Assembly: GCA_023436585.1 (NCBI GenBank)
Contig: JAEZIN010000027.1
Span: forward strand, 1 to 64,000
From: Bacillota bacterium
GTDB lineage: Bacteria; Bacillota; Clostridia; Christensenellales; Aristaeellaceae
Direction of reading: 5' to 3'
Length of the DNA stretch: 64,000 nt
Shown: positions 22,969 to 31,512 of the stretch, in pieces
How positions within the stretch are numbered: the stretch's first letter is position 1
How the letters are laid out: the number at the start of each line of letters is the position of its first letter
Position numbers and translations under genes: made by a program
Notes under the pieces: generated by a model
The model's database searches: none
Seen by the model: only the letters and a program-made list of their open reading frames with translations
Told to the model about the DNA's origin: nothing

Positions 22969-25116
22969 TTGGCCGAAATGAAAATCGCCCTGGCCGGAAA
23001 CCCCAACAGCGGAAAAACGACGATGTTCAACGACCTGACAGGCTCCAGCCAGTATGTAGGCAACTGGCCCGGCGTAACGGTGGAGAAAAAGGAAGGCCGT
23101 CTAAAAGGCCATAAGGACGTTCTGGTACAGGATTTGCCCGGCATCTACTCCCTCTCGCCTTACACGCTGGAGGAAGTCGTCAGCCGGACTTATATTTTGG
23201 ATGAAAAGCCAGACGCACTTTTGAATATGGTGGATGCCAGCAACCTGGAAAGGAACCTGTACCTCACCACGCAGCTACTGGAAACAGGTATCCCCATGGT
23301 CATCGCCCTGAATATGATGGACCTGGTGAACAAAAGGGGCGACAAGATCGATACCGCCAGGCTTTCCGCCGCATTGGGCTGCCCCGTGATGGAAACCACG
23401 GCGCTGAAGAACTCAGGTTCCAAAGAAGCCGCGGAAAAGGCGCTGGAAGTCGGGGCGCAGAAAAAGCCTCAGGCGGCGCTGCACCATTTCAGCACAGATG
23501 TGGAAAAGGCGCTGGAAGCGATTTCTTCCCTTATTTCAGCAAAGGTTCCGGCGGAACAGCTTCGTTTTTTCGCCGTAAAAGCGTTCGAGCGGGATGAGAA
23601 GGCACTGGAGCGCCTGAAGCTTTCCACGACTGAGAAAGAAACGCTGGAAAGCGTTATCACCCGCGTGGAAGCGGAGGAGGACGATGACAGCGAAAGCATC
23701 ATCACCAACCAACGGTATCAATATATCGCCGGGCTGATGAAAAAGGTGCTTCAAAGGAAAAACCTGGGCGGCCTGTCCGTCAGCGACAAAATCGACAAGG
23801 TGGTCACCAACCGCTGGCTGGCCATCCCCATATTTGCGGTTGTCATGTGGCTGGTGTACTACATCTCCATCCAAACCATCGGTGCCATGGGCACCGACTG
23901 GGTCAACGACAGCCTGTTCGGGGAGATCGTACCCAATGCCGTGGGCGGCTTCCTGACCTCCATCGGCACGGCGGAATGGCTGCAAAGCCTCGTCCTGGAC
24001 GGTATCATTGCCGGCGTCGGCGCGGTGCTGGGCTTCCTGCCGCAGATGATGGTGCTGTTTCTGTGCCTGGCCATCCTGGAGGACAGCGGGTATATGGCCC
24101 GTATCGCCTTCATCATGGACCGCATTTTCCGCAAATTCGGCCTTTCCGGCAAGTCCTTCATCCCGGTCCTCATCAGCACCGGCTGCGGTGTTCCCGGCAT
24201 CATGGCCAGCCGCACCATTGAAAACGAAAAGGACCGGCGGATGACTGTCATGGTCACAACCTTCATCCCCTGCAGCGCCAAGCTGCCCATCATCGCGCTG
24301 ATTGCCGGCGCATTGTTCCCTTTAAGCACCTGGGTTGGCCCCTCCGCTTACTTCCTGGGCATGCTGGCCATCATCGTATCCGGCATCATGCTGAAAAAGA
24401 CAAGGCTGTTCGCGGGTGATCCGGCGCCTTTCGTCATGGAGTTGCCCGCCTACCATATGCCCAGGGTCAAGGGCCTGCTGATTCACATGTGGGACCGCAG
24501 CAAGCATTTTATCCTCAAGGCCGGCACCATCATCTTCGTTTCCAGCGCCGTCATCTGGTTCCTGTCCAGCTTCAGCTTCCGCTTTGAAATGGTGAAACAG
24601 GAAAACAGCATTCTGGCCGCCCTGGGGACCTGGATCGCCCCCGTGTTCGCCCCGCTGGGCTGGGGGGACTGGAAACCCACCGTGGCCACGCTGGTGGGCC
24701 TTACCGCCAAGGAAAACGTGGTGGGCACCTTCGGCATACTGTACGGCGCGGCGGAAGTGGCCGAGGACGGCGCGGAAATCTGGCCGCAGCTGCAGGCCGT
24801 GTTCACCCAGGTGACCGCCTATTCCTTCCTGGTGTTCAACCTTCTGTGCGCCCCCTGCTTCGCGGCTATCGGCGCCATCCGCCGGGAAATGGGCAGCGCC
24901 AAATGGACCTGGATCGCCATCGGTTATCAAACGCTGCTGGCATACGCCATCGCCTTCCTGGTAACGCAGCTTGGCAATCTGATCTTCCAGGGCTCCGCCT
25001 TAGGCATCGGGCAGATAGCCGCATTCCTGCTGTTGGGATTGATGCTGTGGCAGCTTTTCAAAACCTATAACCCCAAGGCCGGCAGAAACGTATTGTCCGC
25101 CGGAACCCACGCCTGA
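22969..25116 (+). CDS. feoB: Ferrous iron transporter B
   Basis: A 715-residue inner-membrane Fe(II) transporter. Residues 1-165 are the G domain: G1 LAGNPNSGKTTMF near 6-18, G2/switch region VGNWPGVTVEKK near 30, G3 DLPGIYSL near 53, G4 NMMDL near 113. Next come the helical GDI domain (about 170-265) and the membrane part with Gate regions, including the conserved STGCGVPGIMASRTI and TTFIPCSAKLPI Cys segments near 400-435. Start taken as TTG 22969 (M-A-E-M-K-I-A-L), since AAAGGA is 10 nt upstream; the GTG at 22960 abuts that site. Regulated with feoA by the GTTAG-N6-CTAAC boxes (inference). Confidence 0.95.
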   Translation: MAEMKIALAGNPNSGKTTMFNDLTGSSQYVGNWPGVTVEKKEGRLKGHKDVLVQDLPGIYSLSPYTLEEVVSRTYILDEKPDALLNMVDASNLERNLYLTTQLLETGIPMVIALNMMDLVNKRGDKIDTARLSAALGCPVMETTALKNSGSKEAAEKALEVGAQKKPQAALHHFSTDVEKALEAISSLISAKVPAEQLRFFAVKAFERDEKALERLKLSTTEKETLESVITRVEAEEDDDSESIITNQRYQYIAGLMKKVLQRKNLGGLSVSDKIDKVVTNRWLAIPIFAVVMWLVYYISIQTIGAMGTDWVNDSLFGEIVPNAVGGFLTSIGTAEWLQSLVLDGIIAGVGAVLGFLPQMMVLFLCLAILEDSGYMARIAFIMDRIFRKFGLSGKSFIPVLISTGCGVPGIMASRTIENEKDRRMTVMVTTFIPCSAKLPIIALIAGALFPLSTWVGPSAYFLGMLAIIVSGIMLKKTRLFAGDPAPFVMELPAYHMPRVKGLLIHMWDRSKHFILKAGTIIFVSSAVIWFLSSFSFRFEMVKQENSILAALGTWIAPVFAPLGWGDWKPTVATLVGLTAKENVVGTFGILYGAAEVAEDGAEIWPQLQAVFTQVTAYSFLVFNLLCAPCFAAIGAIRREMGSAKWTWIAIGYQTLLAYAIAFLVTQLGNLIFQGSALGIGQIAAFLLLGLMLWQLFKTYNPKAGRNVLSAGTHA

Positions 25117-25139
25117 TTAACCCGAAAGGTCTTGATATA

Positions 25140-25289
25140 ATGGGCACCATCCTGGTTGCCGCCGCCGTGTTCGGCGCGCTGGGTTACACCGTTTACCGAA
25201 TGATCCGCAACAAGAAAAACGGAAACGCCTGCGCCGGCTGTCCCTCCTGCGGAAGCTGCACCTCCTGCAGTCGAAAAGCAGTCCACTAA
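25140..25289 (+). CDS. FeoB-associated Cys-rich membrane protein
   Basis: A 49-residue protein, short enough to be missed. Residues 3-21 form one membrane helix (GTILVAAAVFGALGYTVYR), and the cytosolic tail has five Cys in CAGCPSCGSCTSC near residues 31-43. This matches the FeoB-associated Cys-rich membrane protein family (PF12669), thought to replace FeoC as a partner of FeoB in Firmicutes. GAAAGG lies about 11 nt before the ATG. Last gene of the feo operon, followed by a terminator. Confidence 0.9.
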   Translation: MGTILVAAAVFGALGYTVYRMIRNKKNGNACAGCPSCGSCTSCSRKAVH

Positions 25290-25293
25290 TGCG

Positions 25294-25325
25294 AAAACCG
25301 CTCCGTGAAAACGGGGCGGTTTTTT
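25294..25325 (+). terminator. Terminator of the feo operon
   Basis: AAAACCGCTCCGT (25294-25306) pairs with ACGGGGCGGTTTT (25311-25323), then TT. Confidence 0.85.
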
Positions 25326-25328
25326 ATG

Positions 25329-25527
25329 TCAACAAAGTGGCATACGCCACTTTGTTGAGCTTTCCCTCGCTGCACTGCAAAATGTCTACGCCATTTTGCG
25401 GTCGTTTGCTCGGGCAAGGAAGGAATTTCTTCGAAATTCCCTCGCAAACCACCGCACATGTCGCTGGTTTGCGATCTAGAATCAGAGGGCTTCGGCCCTC
25501 CGATACCTCCCGAGGTTTGTTGATAGC
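25329..25527. repeat. Dispersed repeat A, copy 2 (reverse)
   Basis: About 200 nt without a gene. Begins with the TCAACAAAGTGGC hairpin (25329-25358), then GGAATTTC palindrome sequence near 25422-25440, then 25455-25482, identical to the reverse complement of 39-66, and ends in a GAGGGCTTCGGCCCTC hairpin near 25486-25501. It lacks the family B segment present in copy 1. Confidence 0.8.
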
Positions 25528-25564
25528 CCGAACTACTTCATGAAAACGAGGCATTTTGTATGTG

Positions 25565-26947
25565 TCAGGGCTGCTCTACTTTTACACAAGATATCATTTC
25601 ATAGTCCGTATCGAACTCCCAGCCTTGAAGCCCCCTCATGGAGCTTTCGCACTCCCCGTCCTGGTTGTCGTACGGGTCGTTGCGCAAATATTGCTTGGGC
25701 GGATCAAAATCCGCCTGGTAGGCGGAATTGGCCGCCATGCGGTAGGGGTCCAGGTTCCCGAAGTAAAAATCCCAGCGCTCCATGTTACCCTTACGCCAGG
25801 CAGCGCCGCCGTAGGAGCAGTCGCTAAAAAGCCAGCCCCAGGGCTCCACATAAAACTGCGCCCAATCATGACTGCCTATGGAATCCGGCTCGGCCGCCAG
25901 GCCGGACTGCCACTTGGCCGGGATGCCCGCGGCACGGCAGAGGGTAATAAACAGCAAGGCCTGCAGGCCGCAGTCGCCCTTCAGGTTTACGGCCGTGTAC
26001 TCCGCATGATTTTCCACCAAAAGATAAGCGCGCATGAAGGAGTAGGTCACCTTCGTGGTGACAAAGTCATAGATTTTGCGGGCCTTTTCAAGGGGCGTTT
26101 CCTCCCCTGTAAGAATTTCCGCCGCCAGGGCTTTTATATATGGCGTAAAGACAATATGGGGGGCCAGTTCTTCCAAATCCGCTTTTGCTGGCGCGGGGCA
26201 GCGGGGATACACAGGCTCCTTTGAATAAGACGGCTTTTTCAGGTCCACATACCGCATGGTGCAGGCGTACGCATACTCCAAAATAAACGGCTTGTTTTCC
26301 CGAAGCGTTTCCTCAAAATAGACGGTTCGCTGGGGATGCTCCTTGGGCGAAACAAAAACGGGGGCGGGGGAGGCGGACAGTATCTCCGCCTTTTCCGTTT
26401 GGGCGGACTCGGTTGGCAATGGCAGATGCACACGGTAGGTTTCCCCCGACACAAATGCTTCCTTCGCAATCTTCATGGTGCCGCGGATGCGGAACTGATA
26501 CGTAAGCGACCCCTTCTCCTTCATCTCCCTTATGGCCTCATCCAGGAGCGGGCTGTAGGGCGAAAGCGGGACGCCGGCCCGGCGGGCGATGTCGGGATTC
26601 ACCTTTAAAAGCGTTCGGTGGAAGCGCACAAAATAACGCTTTTCCCCCTGCGCGTACAAAAAGTCGATCCAGTTATTTCTTTCCAGATCGTCAAACTCTT
26701 CATCCGTGAAACCGGGTACAAGTCCCCGCATGATTTCCAGGGCATTTTCGCGGCTATGGGGATATTGCCTGAGCAAGCGTGGCAAAATAGCCTGCTCCAG
26801 TTCCAATCGTCTGCGCAGCGGTGCGGGCAGGGTTTTTTGAAGGCGAGCCTGAATGGCAATTAAGGCCCCCTGTATATCCCCGGCCCATTTCTTTTTGAAG
26901 ATATCCTCCGGCAATGGGGTTTGCAGGGATGTAATATCATAATTCAT
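25565..26947 (-). CDS. Transglutaminase-like domain protein
   Basis: A 460-residue protein without a clear signal peptide. The N-terminal 120 residues are helical; a beta-rich middle follows; residues about 265-400 are a transglutaminase-like (papain-fold) domain with the triad Cys in VNLKGDCGLQALLFITLC (near 325), His in IGSHDWAQFYVEPWGWL (near 355) and Asp in FSDCSYGG (near 370). Such bacterial proteins are proteases, peptidases or amide hydrolases; the substrate is unknown. The start at 26947 has AAGGAG 6 nt upstream. Divergent from desulfoferrodoxin. Confidence 0.85.
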   Translation of the reverse strand: MNYDITSLQTPLPEDIFKKKWAGDIQGALIAIQARLQKTLPAPLRRRLELEQAILPRLLRQYPHSRENALEIMRGLVPGFTDEEFDDLERNNWIDFLYAQGEKRYFVRFHRTLLKVNPDIARRAGVPLSPYSPLLDEAIREMKEKGSLTYQFRIRGTMKIAKEAFVSGETYRVHLPLPTESAQTEKAEILSASPAPVFVSPKEHPQRTVYFEETLRENKPFILEYAYACTMRYVDLKKPSYSKEPVYPRCPAPAKADLEELAPHIVFTPYIKALAAEILTGEETPLEKARKIYDFVTTKVTYSFMRAYLLVENHAEYTAVNLKGDCGLQALLFITLCRAAGIPAKWQSGLAAEPDSIGSHDWAQFYVEPWGWLFSDCSYGGAAWRKGNMERWDFYFGNLDPYRMAANSAYQADFDPPKQYLRNDPYDNQDGECESSMRGLQGWEFDTDYEMISCVKVEQP

Positions 26948-27043
26948 AAGCGGCTCCTTCCGCCGTTCCCGGCCGGCAGTTTTCCTGATTGTACCACAAA
27001 TCAATAAGCCATGCGGACAGACCCAATATTTTTTGTTCTGCCC

Positions 27044-27072
27044 TTGACGAATACCGGGGAAGCGGATACCAT
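27044..27072 (+). promoter_or_regulatory. Promoter of the desulfoferrodoxin gene
   Basis: TTGACG, 17 nt, TACCAT. Confidence 0.6.
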
Positions 27073-27110
27073 AAAAAGAGAATCATACAAGTAAAAAGGA
27101 GGAAAGCATT

Positions 27111-27482
27111 GTGCAGTTTTTCTTTTGCGAGGAATGCGGCAATCTGGTGGGGACCCTTCATTTTTCCGGCGCTCCTATGACCTGCTGCGGTAAGGAAATG
27201 AAGGAGCTAACGCCCAACACATCGGACGGGGCCAAGGAAAAGCATGTGCCCGTCGTCACGGTGGAAGATGACCTGGTGACCGTGGAAGTAGGGTCCGTAC
27301 CCCATCCCATGACGGATGCCCATTACATCGCCTGGATCTACCTGCAGACAGAAAAGGGCGGGCAGCGCAAAAACCTCAAACCCGGCGAATCGCCCAAGGC
27401 TGTATTTGCCCTGCACGAGGACAAAGTGCTGGCTGTCTACGAATACTGCAACCTCCACGGCCTTTGGAAAAAAGAACTGTAA
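27111..27482 (+). CDS. dfx: Desulfoferrodoxin (superoxide reductase)
   Basis: A 123-residue enzyme that reduces superoxide to H2O2 without making oxygen, typical of anaerobes. The N-terminal desulforedoxin part binds iron with CEEC near residue 6 and CC near 25 (TCCGKEM). The SOR centre supplies His ligands in EKHVPVV near 44, VPHPMTDAHYIAWIYL near 63-78, and the YCNLHGLWK end (Cys and His near 112-115). GTG start with AAAAGGAGG upstream. Single-gene unit with terminator. Complements the Gpx/OhrR and rubrerythrin-like genes in the window. Confidence 0.93.
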   Translation: MQFFFCEECGNLVGTLHFSGAPMTCCGKEMKELTPNTSDGAKEKHVPVVTVEDDLVTVEVGSVPHPMTDAHYIAWIYLQTEKGGQRKNLKPGESPKAVFALHEDKVLAVYEYCNLHGLWKKEL

Positions 27483-27495
27483 TCAGAAAACCGTA

Positions 27496-27550
27496 AGAAA
27501 GGGCATGCTTACGCGTCTATTTGGACCGGAGGCATGCCTTTCTCCTTTTA
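27496..27550. terminator. Terminator between dfx and the convergent NUDIX gene
   Basis: AGAAAGGGCATGC (27496-27508) pairs with GCATGCCTTTCT (27532-27543) and is followed by CCTTTT. Confidence 0.7.
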
Positions 27551-27967
27551 TTCCTGAAGTTCTCCCTCGATACAAAACCTGTACAGGTAAGGGGTAATCT
27601 CCGGATATGTTAAGTTATCCGGCAGGGAATCAAAGAGAACCGATTCCGCCATTTCGCTGTCCGGCATCGGCCCCAGGCTTTCCACCCGGGCGATAAAGGC
27701 CATGCCGTTTTCGTGCGGTGCTTCATCAGGCCCGGCATAATAGTCGCATACAGGCTGAAGCACGAACCTTTGTGCTTGGGATTCCTCCTGAAGCTCCCGG
27801 CAGGCGGCCTCATAGGGCGTTTCCCCGGGCTCGATATGGCCGCCCTGCGTTTCCCATGTCTCCCTTTGCTTGTGCCTGCTTAATAAAAGCCTTCCCTGAT
27901 ACAGGGCAAACACCACCACATACTTATATTCCTTCAGCGAGTTCAACGGACACAGAACACACTTCAT
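27548..27967 (-). CDS. NUDIX hydrolase
   Basis: A 139-residue pyrophosphohydrolase. The Nudix box is complete: GGHIEPGETPYEAACRELQE followed by ES (G-x5-E-x7-R-E-x2-E-E, about residues 40-62), which binds Mg and cleaves nucleoside diphosphates linked to another moiety. The N-terminus MKCVLCPLNSLKEYKYVVVF is like the MutT/YtkD group (8-oxo-dGTP type substrates possible). The start at 27967 follows GAGGTG; a longer frame to 27991 begins in a TATAAT hexamer that is likely the promoter -10. Confidence 0.9.
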   Translation of the reverse strand: MKCVLCPLNSLKEYKYVVVFALYQGRLLLSRHKQRETWETQGGHIEPGETPYEAACRELQEESQAQRFVLQPVCDYYAGPDEAPHENGMAFIARVESLGPMPDSEMAESVLFDSLPDNLTYPEITPYLYRFCIEGELQE

Positions 27968-28036
27968 CTTTTGTATCACCTCATCCCGCATTATATCATG
28001 TATCTTTCTCCATACGTCTCCAAGTATGGTTTTTGT

Positions 28037-28065
28037 TTGATTTTCCCTGGAAAAACTGGTATACT
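28037..28065 (+). promoter_or_regulatory. Promoter of the GntR-type gene
   Basis: TTGATT, 17 nt, TATACT, 29 nt before the GTG start. Confidence 0.7.
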
Positions 28066-28094
28066 GTCAGAAAGATGCCAAGGGGGGGCCGCCG

Positions 28095-28811
28095 GTGAAA
28101 AAGAGCATCCTGAACAGCGACACGTTCAGCCCGCTGTACCGACAGCTCATGCAGCGGTTGAAAAACGACATATCCTCCGGCGTGTATCCGGTACATGGCC
28201 GCATCCCCTCCGAACAAGAGCTTTGCGACACGTACCAGGTCAGCCGCGTCACGGTGCGCAAGGCGCTGTCCGACCTTGTGCAGGATGGGCTTCTCATTCG
28301 CCACCAGGGCAAGGGCACCTTTGTGGCGGTGCCCAGAATCCAAAGGGATTTGAAGCAGATCACGAGCTTTCATGCCGCGTGCCGCATCATGGGGTGCACC
28401 GCCAGCACCAAGCTGATTCATATGCACTGGCAGCATGCGGCGCCTGAAGATGTGGAAGACTTGCATGTGGAGCCGGGGGAAATGGTGCTGGAAATCTGCC
28501 GGCTGCGCTACGCGGATAACCTTCCGGTCATGCTGGAAACCAACCGTTTTTCCGCTGCGTTCTCCTACCTTGCGCAGGAGGATCTGACACAGTCGCTGTA
28601 CGACATCCTTTTGCGCAACGGCGCCGAGCCCAACAAGGCGGTGCACGACATCGCCCTAAGCCATGCCGCGCCGGCCCAGGCCAAATTGCTGGAGGTGGAG
28701 CCCGGCACGGCGCTGCTTCTTTTGAAGGAATGCGTGTACGATCAAAGCGGTTCGGTCATACATACCAGCAGCCAATTGATCCGGGGCGACCGGTTTACCT
28801 TCCGCATCTGA
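28095..28811 (+). CDS. GntR family regulator (HutC/UTRA type)
   Basis: A 238-residue repressor. Residues 10-75 are the GntR winged helix (SPLYRQLMQRLKNDISSG, then IPSEQELCDTYQVSRVTVRK), and residues 95-235 a UTRA ligand domain (PVMLETNRF near 155 is the usual UTRA E-x-x-R/Y-type segment). GTG start with AAGGGGGG upstream. UTRA regulators commonly sense sugar phosphates or amino-sugar derivatives. No obvious target lies beside it; a terminator separates it from the next gene. Confidence 0.9.
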   Translation: MKKSILNSDTFSPLYRQLMQRLKNDISSGVYPVHGRIPSEQELCDTYQVSRVTVRKALSDLVQDGLLIRHQGKGTFVAVPRIQRDLKQITSFHAACRIMGCTASTKLIHMHWQHAAPEDVEDLHVEPGEMVLEICRLRYADNLPVMLETNRFSAAFSYLAQEDLTQSLYDILLRNGAEPNKAVHDIALSHAAPAQAKLLEVEPGTALLLLKECVYDQSGSVIHTSSQLIRGDRFTFRI

Positions 28812-28835
28812 TAAAAATATTTAACATCCGTTTTG

Positions 28836-28862
28836 AAAAAGAGGGGACATTCCTCTTTTTTT
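28836..28862 (+). terminator. Terminator of the GntR-type gene
   Basis: GAAAAAGAGG and CCTCTTTTTTTC form a stem around GGACATT. Confidence 0.8.
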
Positions 28863-28886
28863 CAAAAAAGAAATGAGGAGATTTTC

Positions 28887-29870
28887 CTGAGCACATCCAA
28901 ATTCGCCATTTTCGTCGACCTGGAAAACTGCGGCGCGAAAGTGGCCACGCTCAATAGCATCCTGGAAAAAGTAAAAATCCGCGGCGATATCCTGCTGGGC
29001 AAGGTATATGGGTATACCGACAGGTTCAGCGACATGAAGGAAGTGCTGCTCAGCAATACCTTCACCGTTGTGCCGTCCCTGCGCTACGGCTATGCCCAGA
29101 AAAACAACGCGGATATCCTGCTGGTCATCGACGCGCTGGAAGTGGCCTACACCAACCCGCTGATCGACAGCTTCTGCATCGTATCCGGCGACAGCGATTA
29201 TACGCCTTTGGTGGGCAAGCTCAAAAGCATGGGCAAATTTGTGCTGGGCATATCGAGAAGCGAGGTAGCCAGCACCATATTCATCAACGCCTGCAACGAG
29301 TTTCAGTTTTTGGAGAGCGTGGGCGGCCGCGCCGGCATACAGGCCACAAAAAAGACTACATCCTCCGATCCCTTGGATGAGGCGGAACTGAACAAGCTGA
29401 TCGAGGGCATCTTTGAAGAGCAGACCGACGAGGACGAAATATACGCCAGTGAACTCAAAGGCATCCTGTTGCGCCTGCGCCCCGATTTCAATGAAAAATC
29501 CTACGGCTGCGCCACCTTCGGCAAGCTGCTTTCAAAGCTCAGCCAGAAATATAACTCCATTCATGTAAAAAACGACAACTTCAACGTCATGGTGAGCCTG
29601 TCCACCAAGGAAGCGGCCGCCACACCCCAGCTTACCAAGGAAAACTGGAAGGATGCGTTTAAAAGCCAGCTTAACCGGTATAAAGAAGACGGCTTTGACC
29701 GCATCAATCCCAGCATATTGAAGGCCGACATTCAGGCTTCCTTCCCCGATTTCAGCGAGCGTTCCATCAATTTCAAACGCTTCAGCGACGTGCTGAAGCA
29801 GTTGGAGAAGGATGGCGTGCTGGTGCTGGAAATGGATGAGCAAAAGACGCTGCTGATCAAGGTCGTGTAA
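28887..29870 (+). CDS. NYN domain (LabA/DUF88-like) protein with OST-HTH repeats
   Basis: A 327-residue predicted RNA-binding nuclease. Residues 1-150 are a NYN/PIN-like domain with acidic metal-site residues in FAIFVDLENCG (near 10), NADILLVIDALEVAY (near 78) and IVSGDSDYTPLVGKLKSMGK (near 98-117). Residues about 165-245 and 250-325 are two winged-helix OST-HTH/LOTUS-like domains (ELKGILLRLRPDFNEKSYG and ILKADIQASFPDFSERSINF). The start appears to be CTG at 28887: GAGGAG is 6 nt upstream, and the alternative TTG at 28833 lies in the preceding terminator. It precedes the oriC-like region and dnaN; role unknown. Confidence 0.82.
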   Translation: MSTSKFAIFVDLENCGAKVATLNSILEKVKIRGDILLGKVYGYTDRFSDMKEVLLSNTFTVVPSLRYGYAQKNNADILLVIDALEVAYTNPLIDSFCIVSGDSDYTPLVGKLKSMGKFVLGISRSEVASTIFINACNEFQFLESVGGRAGIQATKKTTSSDPLDEAELNKLIEGIFEEQTDEDEIYASELKGILLRLRPDFNEKSYGCATFGKLLSKLSQKYNSIHVKNDNFNVMVSLSTKEAAATPQLTKENWKDAFKSQLNRYKEDGFDRINPSILKADIQASFPDFSERSINFKRFSDVLKQLEKDGVLVLEMDEQKTLLIKVV

Positions 29871-29939
29871 ATTTTATTCATTTGCGGATAATGTGTGCAT
29901 ACTCCGGGAAAAGCGCGCATAGAATCAGAGTTTGCCTTG

Positions 29940-30230
29940 CTTTTTTCTTCCACAGCCGTCTATATACAGCCTGTGGATTGCGTGGATAAAATGTCGAAAT
30001 ATATTGATATAGGGATTGTCAGATCCGCCTCCGCACCCAAAATGCACACGATTCTTTTACAACGCAAAGAAAACCAAGGCAGGAAAAGACATCCGGAAAT
30101 CGAAATCCTATTCCGATACTGCTTGTCCCCCAAATATCCAAGCCAAAACGCTTTTTTTCCACAAAAAAGGCAGTGCGTTTTTTCTGACAGGACAAGCACT
30201 TTGTGCGTTTTACACGCTATCCACACAGCC
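29940..30230. other. Cluster of DnaA-box-like sites, candidate origin element
   Basis: The 415-nt gene-free stretch before dnaN contains five 9-mers near the DnaA consensus TTATCCACA or its complement: TCTTCCACA (29946), TGTGGATTG (29972) directly abutting CGTGGATAA (29981), TTTTCCACA (30155) and CTATCCACA (30217). AT-rich segments lie at 29989-30012 and 30242-30257. None is a perfect box, and no dnaA gene is adjacent, so function as origin is a hypothesis. Confidence 0.45.
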
Positions 30231-30285
30231 TACTGCTACTACGGTATATAAATACACTACATCAACTCGACAAAGGGGGATTCCC

Positions 30286-31401
30286 ATGCGTTTTATATGC
30301 GCTACTTCGGAACTGCTGGAAGGCCTCAACAACGCGACCCGGGCCCTGGCCGTCAGGCCTGCCAAGCCTGTCATGGAAGGCGTTTATGTGGAGGCGGCCG
30401 AAGAGGGCTTGTTCCTGACATGCACCGACGGCAACCTGACCATCAAAAGCCAGGTGAACGCCCAAATATCCCAGGAGGGGCAGATCGTTCTGCCCGGCAG
30501 GCTTTTTACGGAGCTGGTTCGCAAGCTTCCCGGCGGCGAGGTGGAAATCTCCGTCAATGAAAAAATGGTTGCCACCATCCGCTGCATGTCCAGCCGCACC
30601 ACGCTGTCGGGCATGTCGCCGGTAGATTTTCCGCCTGTCAAGGCCATTGAGGACGGCAATGTGATCTCCCTGCCACAGAAGCAATTGAAGGAAATGATAG
30701 GCAAGGTCATCTTTGCCATTGCCACTGACGAAAGCCGTCAAATATTGACCGGCTGCCTGCTTGAAGTGACGCGGGACGAAACAAGGCTGGTGGGTCTGGA
30801 TGGTTTCCGCCTGGCGCTGCAGCGCATCCACGGCAACTTCCTGCTGCCCCAAGGCAAGGAAACCATGGAGGCCATCATCCCCGGGCGTGTGCTGGGCGAG
30901 CTGGGCAAGATTTTGCCCGATGAAGAAAAAACCGTATTGTTTACCATCGACAGAACGCATTTGAAGGTAAACTTCGGCAAGACGGAGCTGACCACAGTGC
31001 TCCTGGCCGGGGAATACATCAATTACAAGCAGATACTTCCCGGAGACTGGCAGACCCGCGTGCAGGCCAACCGTGAAACGCTGGCCAACGCCATTGAGCG
31101 TGCCAGCCTGATGGCAAGGGAAGGCAAAAACAACCTGATCCGCATGCACATCGACGGCAGTACCATGGTCATCACCAGCAACGCGGAGCTGGGCGACGTG
31201 CTGGAGGAGCTTGATATCCTGCTGGACGGCAAAAGCCTGGATATCGCCTTCAATGCGCGCTATATCAGCGATGTGATCAAGAACATAGGCGATGACGAAC
31301 TGTCCCTGCGCTTTAACAGCAACGTGTCCCCCTGCGTGATCTGCCCGCCGGAGGGGGATCAATACATCTACCTTGTATTACCGGTTCGGGTATTCAACTA
31401 G
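30286..31401 (+). CDS. dnaN: DNA polymerase III beta subunit (sliding clamp)
   Basis: A 371-residue ring-forming processivity factor; the dimer encircles DNA and tethers polymerase III. The three-domain clamp fold is recognisable: an N-terminus of the form MRFICATSELLEGLNNATRA, GLFLTCTDGNLTIKSQV near residue 40, TDESRQILTGCLLEV near 150, LVGLDGFRLALQRI near 170 and the C-terminal YLVLPVRVFN (the usual LPMR-type end). Start chosen at 30286 because AAAGGGGG is upstream and family homology begins there; the frame extends 90 codons further upstream through the DnaA-box region with no family match. dnaA is not upstream, an unusual order. Confidence 0.96.
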   Translation: MRFICATSELLEGLNNATRALAVRPAKPVMEGVYVEAAEEGLFLTCTDGNLTIKSQVNAQISQEGQIVLPGRLFTELVRKLPGGEVEISVNEKMVATIRCMSSRTTLSGMSPVDFPPVKAIEDGNVISLPQKQLKEMIGKVIFAIATDESRQILTGCLLEVTRDETRLVGLDGFRLALQRIHGNFLLPQGKETMEAIIPGRVLGELGKILPDEEKTVLFTIDRTHLKVNFGKTELTTVLLAGEYINYKQILPGDWQTRVQANRETLANAIERASLMAREGKNNLIRMHIDGSTMVITSNAELGDVLEELDILLDGKSLDIAFNARYISDVIKNIGDDELSLRFNSNVSPCVICPPEGDQYIYLVLPVRVFN

Positions 31402-31435
31402 GGGGCGCCGCCTCCGTGAGCACCCCATGTAAATA

Positions 31436-31493
31436 GGATTCCAAAGGACTTGTCCTTTGGCGGGTGTTGTAGAGGGCAGAGCCCTCTACTTTC
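31436..31493. repeat. Dispersed repeat C, copy between dnaN and recF
   Basis: GGATTCCAAAGGACTTGTCC, TTTGGCGGGTG and GAGGGCAGAGCCCTC. It fills the gap where many Firmicutes carry the S4-domain gene yaaA. Confidence 0.7.
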
Positions 31494-31512
31494 CTTGTAA
31501 GGAGGGATAGCG

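Noticed and set aside
30016..30285. 90-codon upstream extension of dnaN
   Set aside because: Runs through DnaA-box-like intergenic DNA; family homology and the ribosome site begin at 30286.
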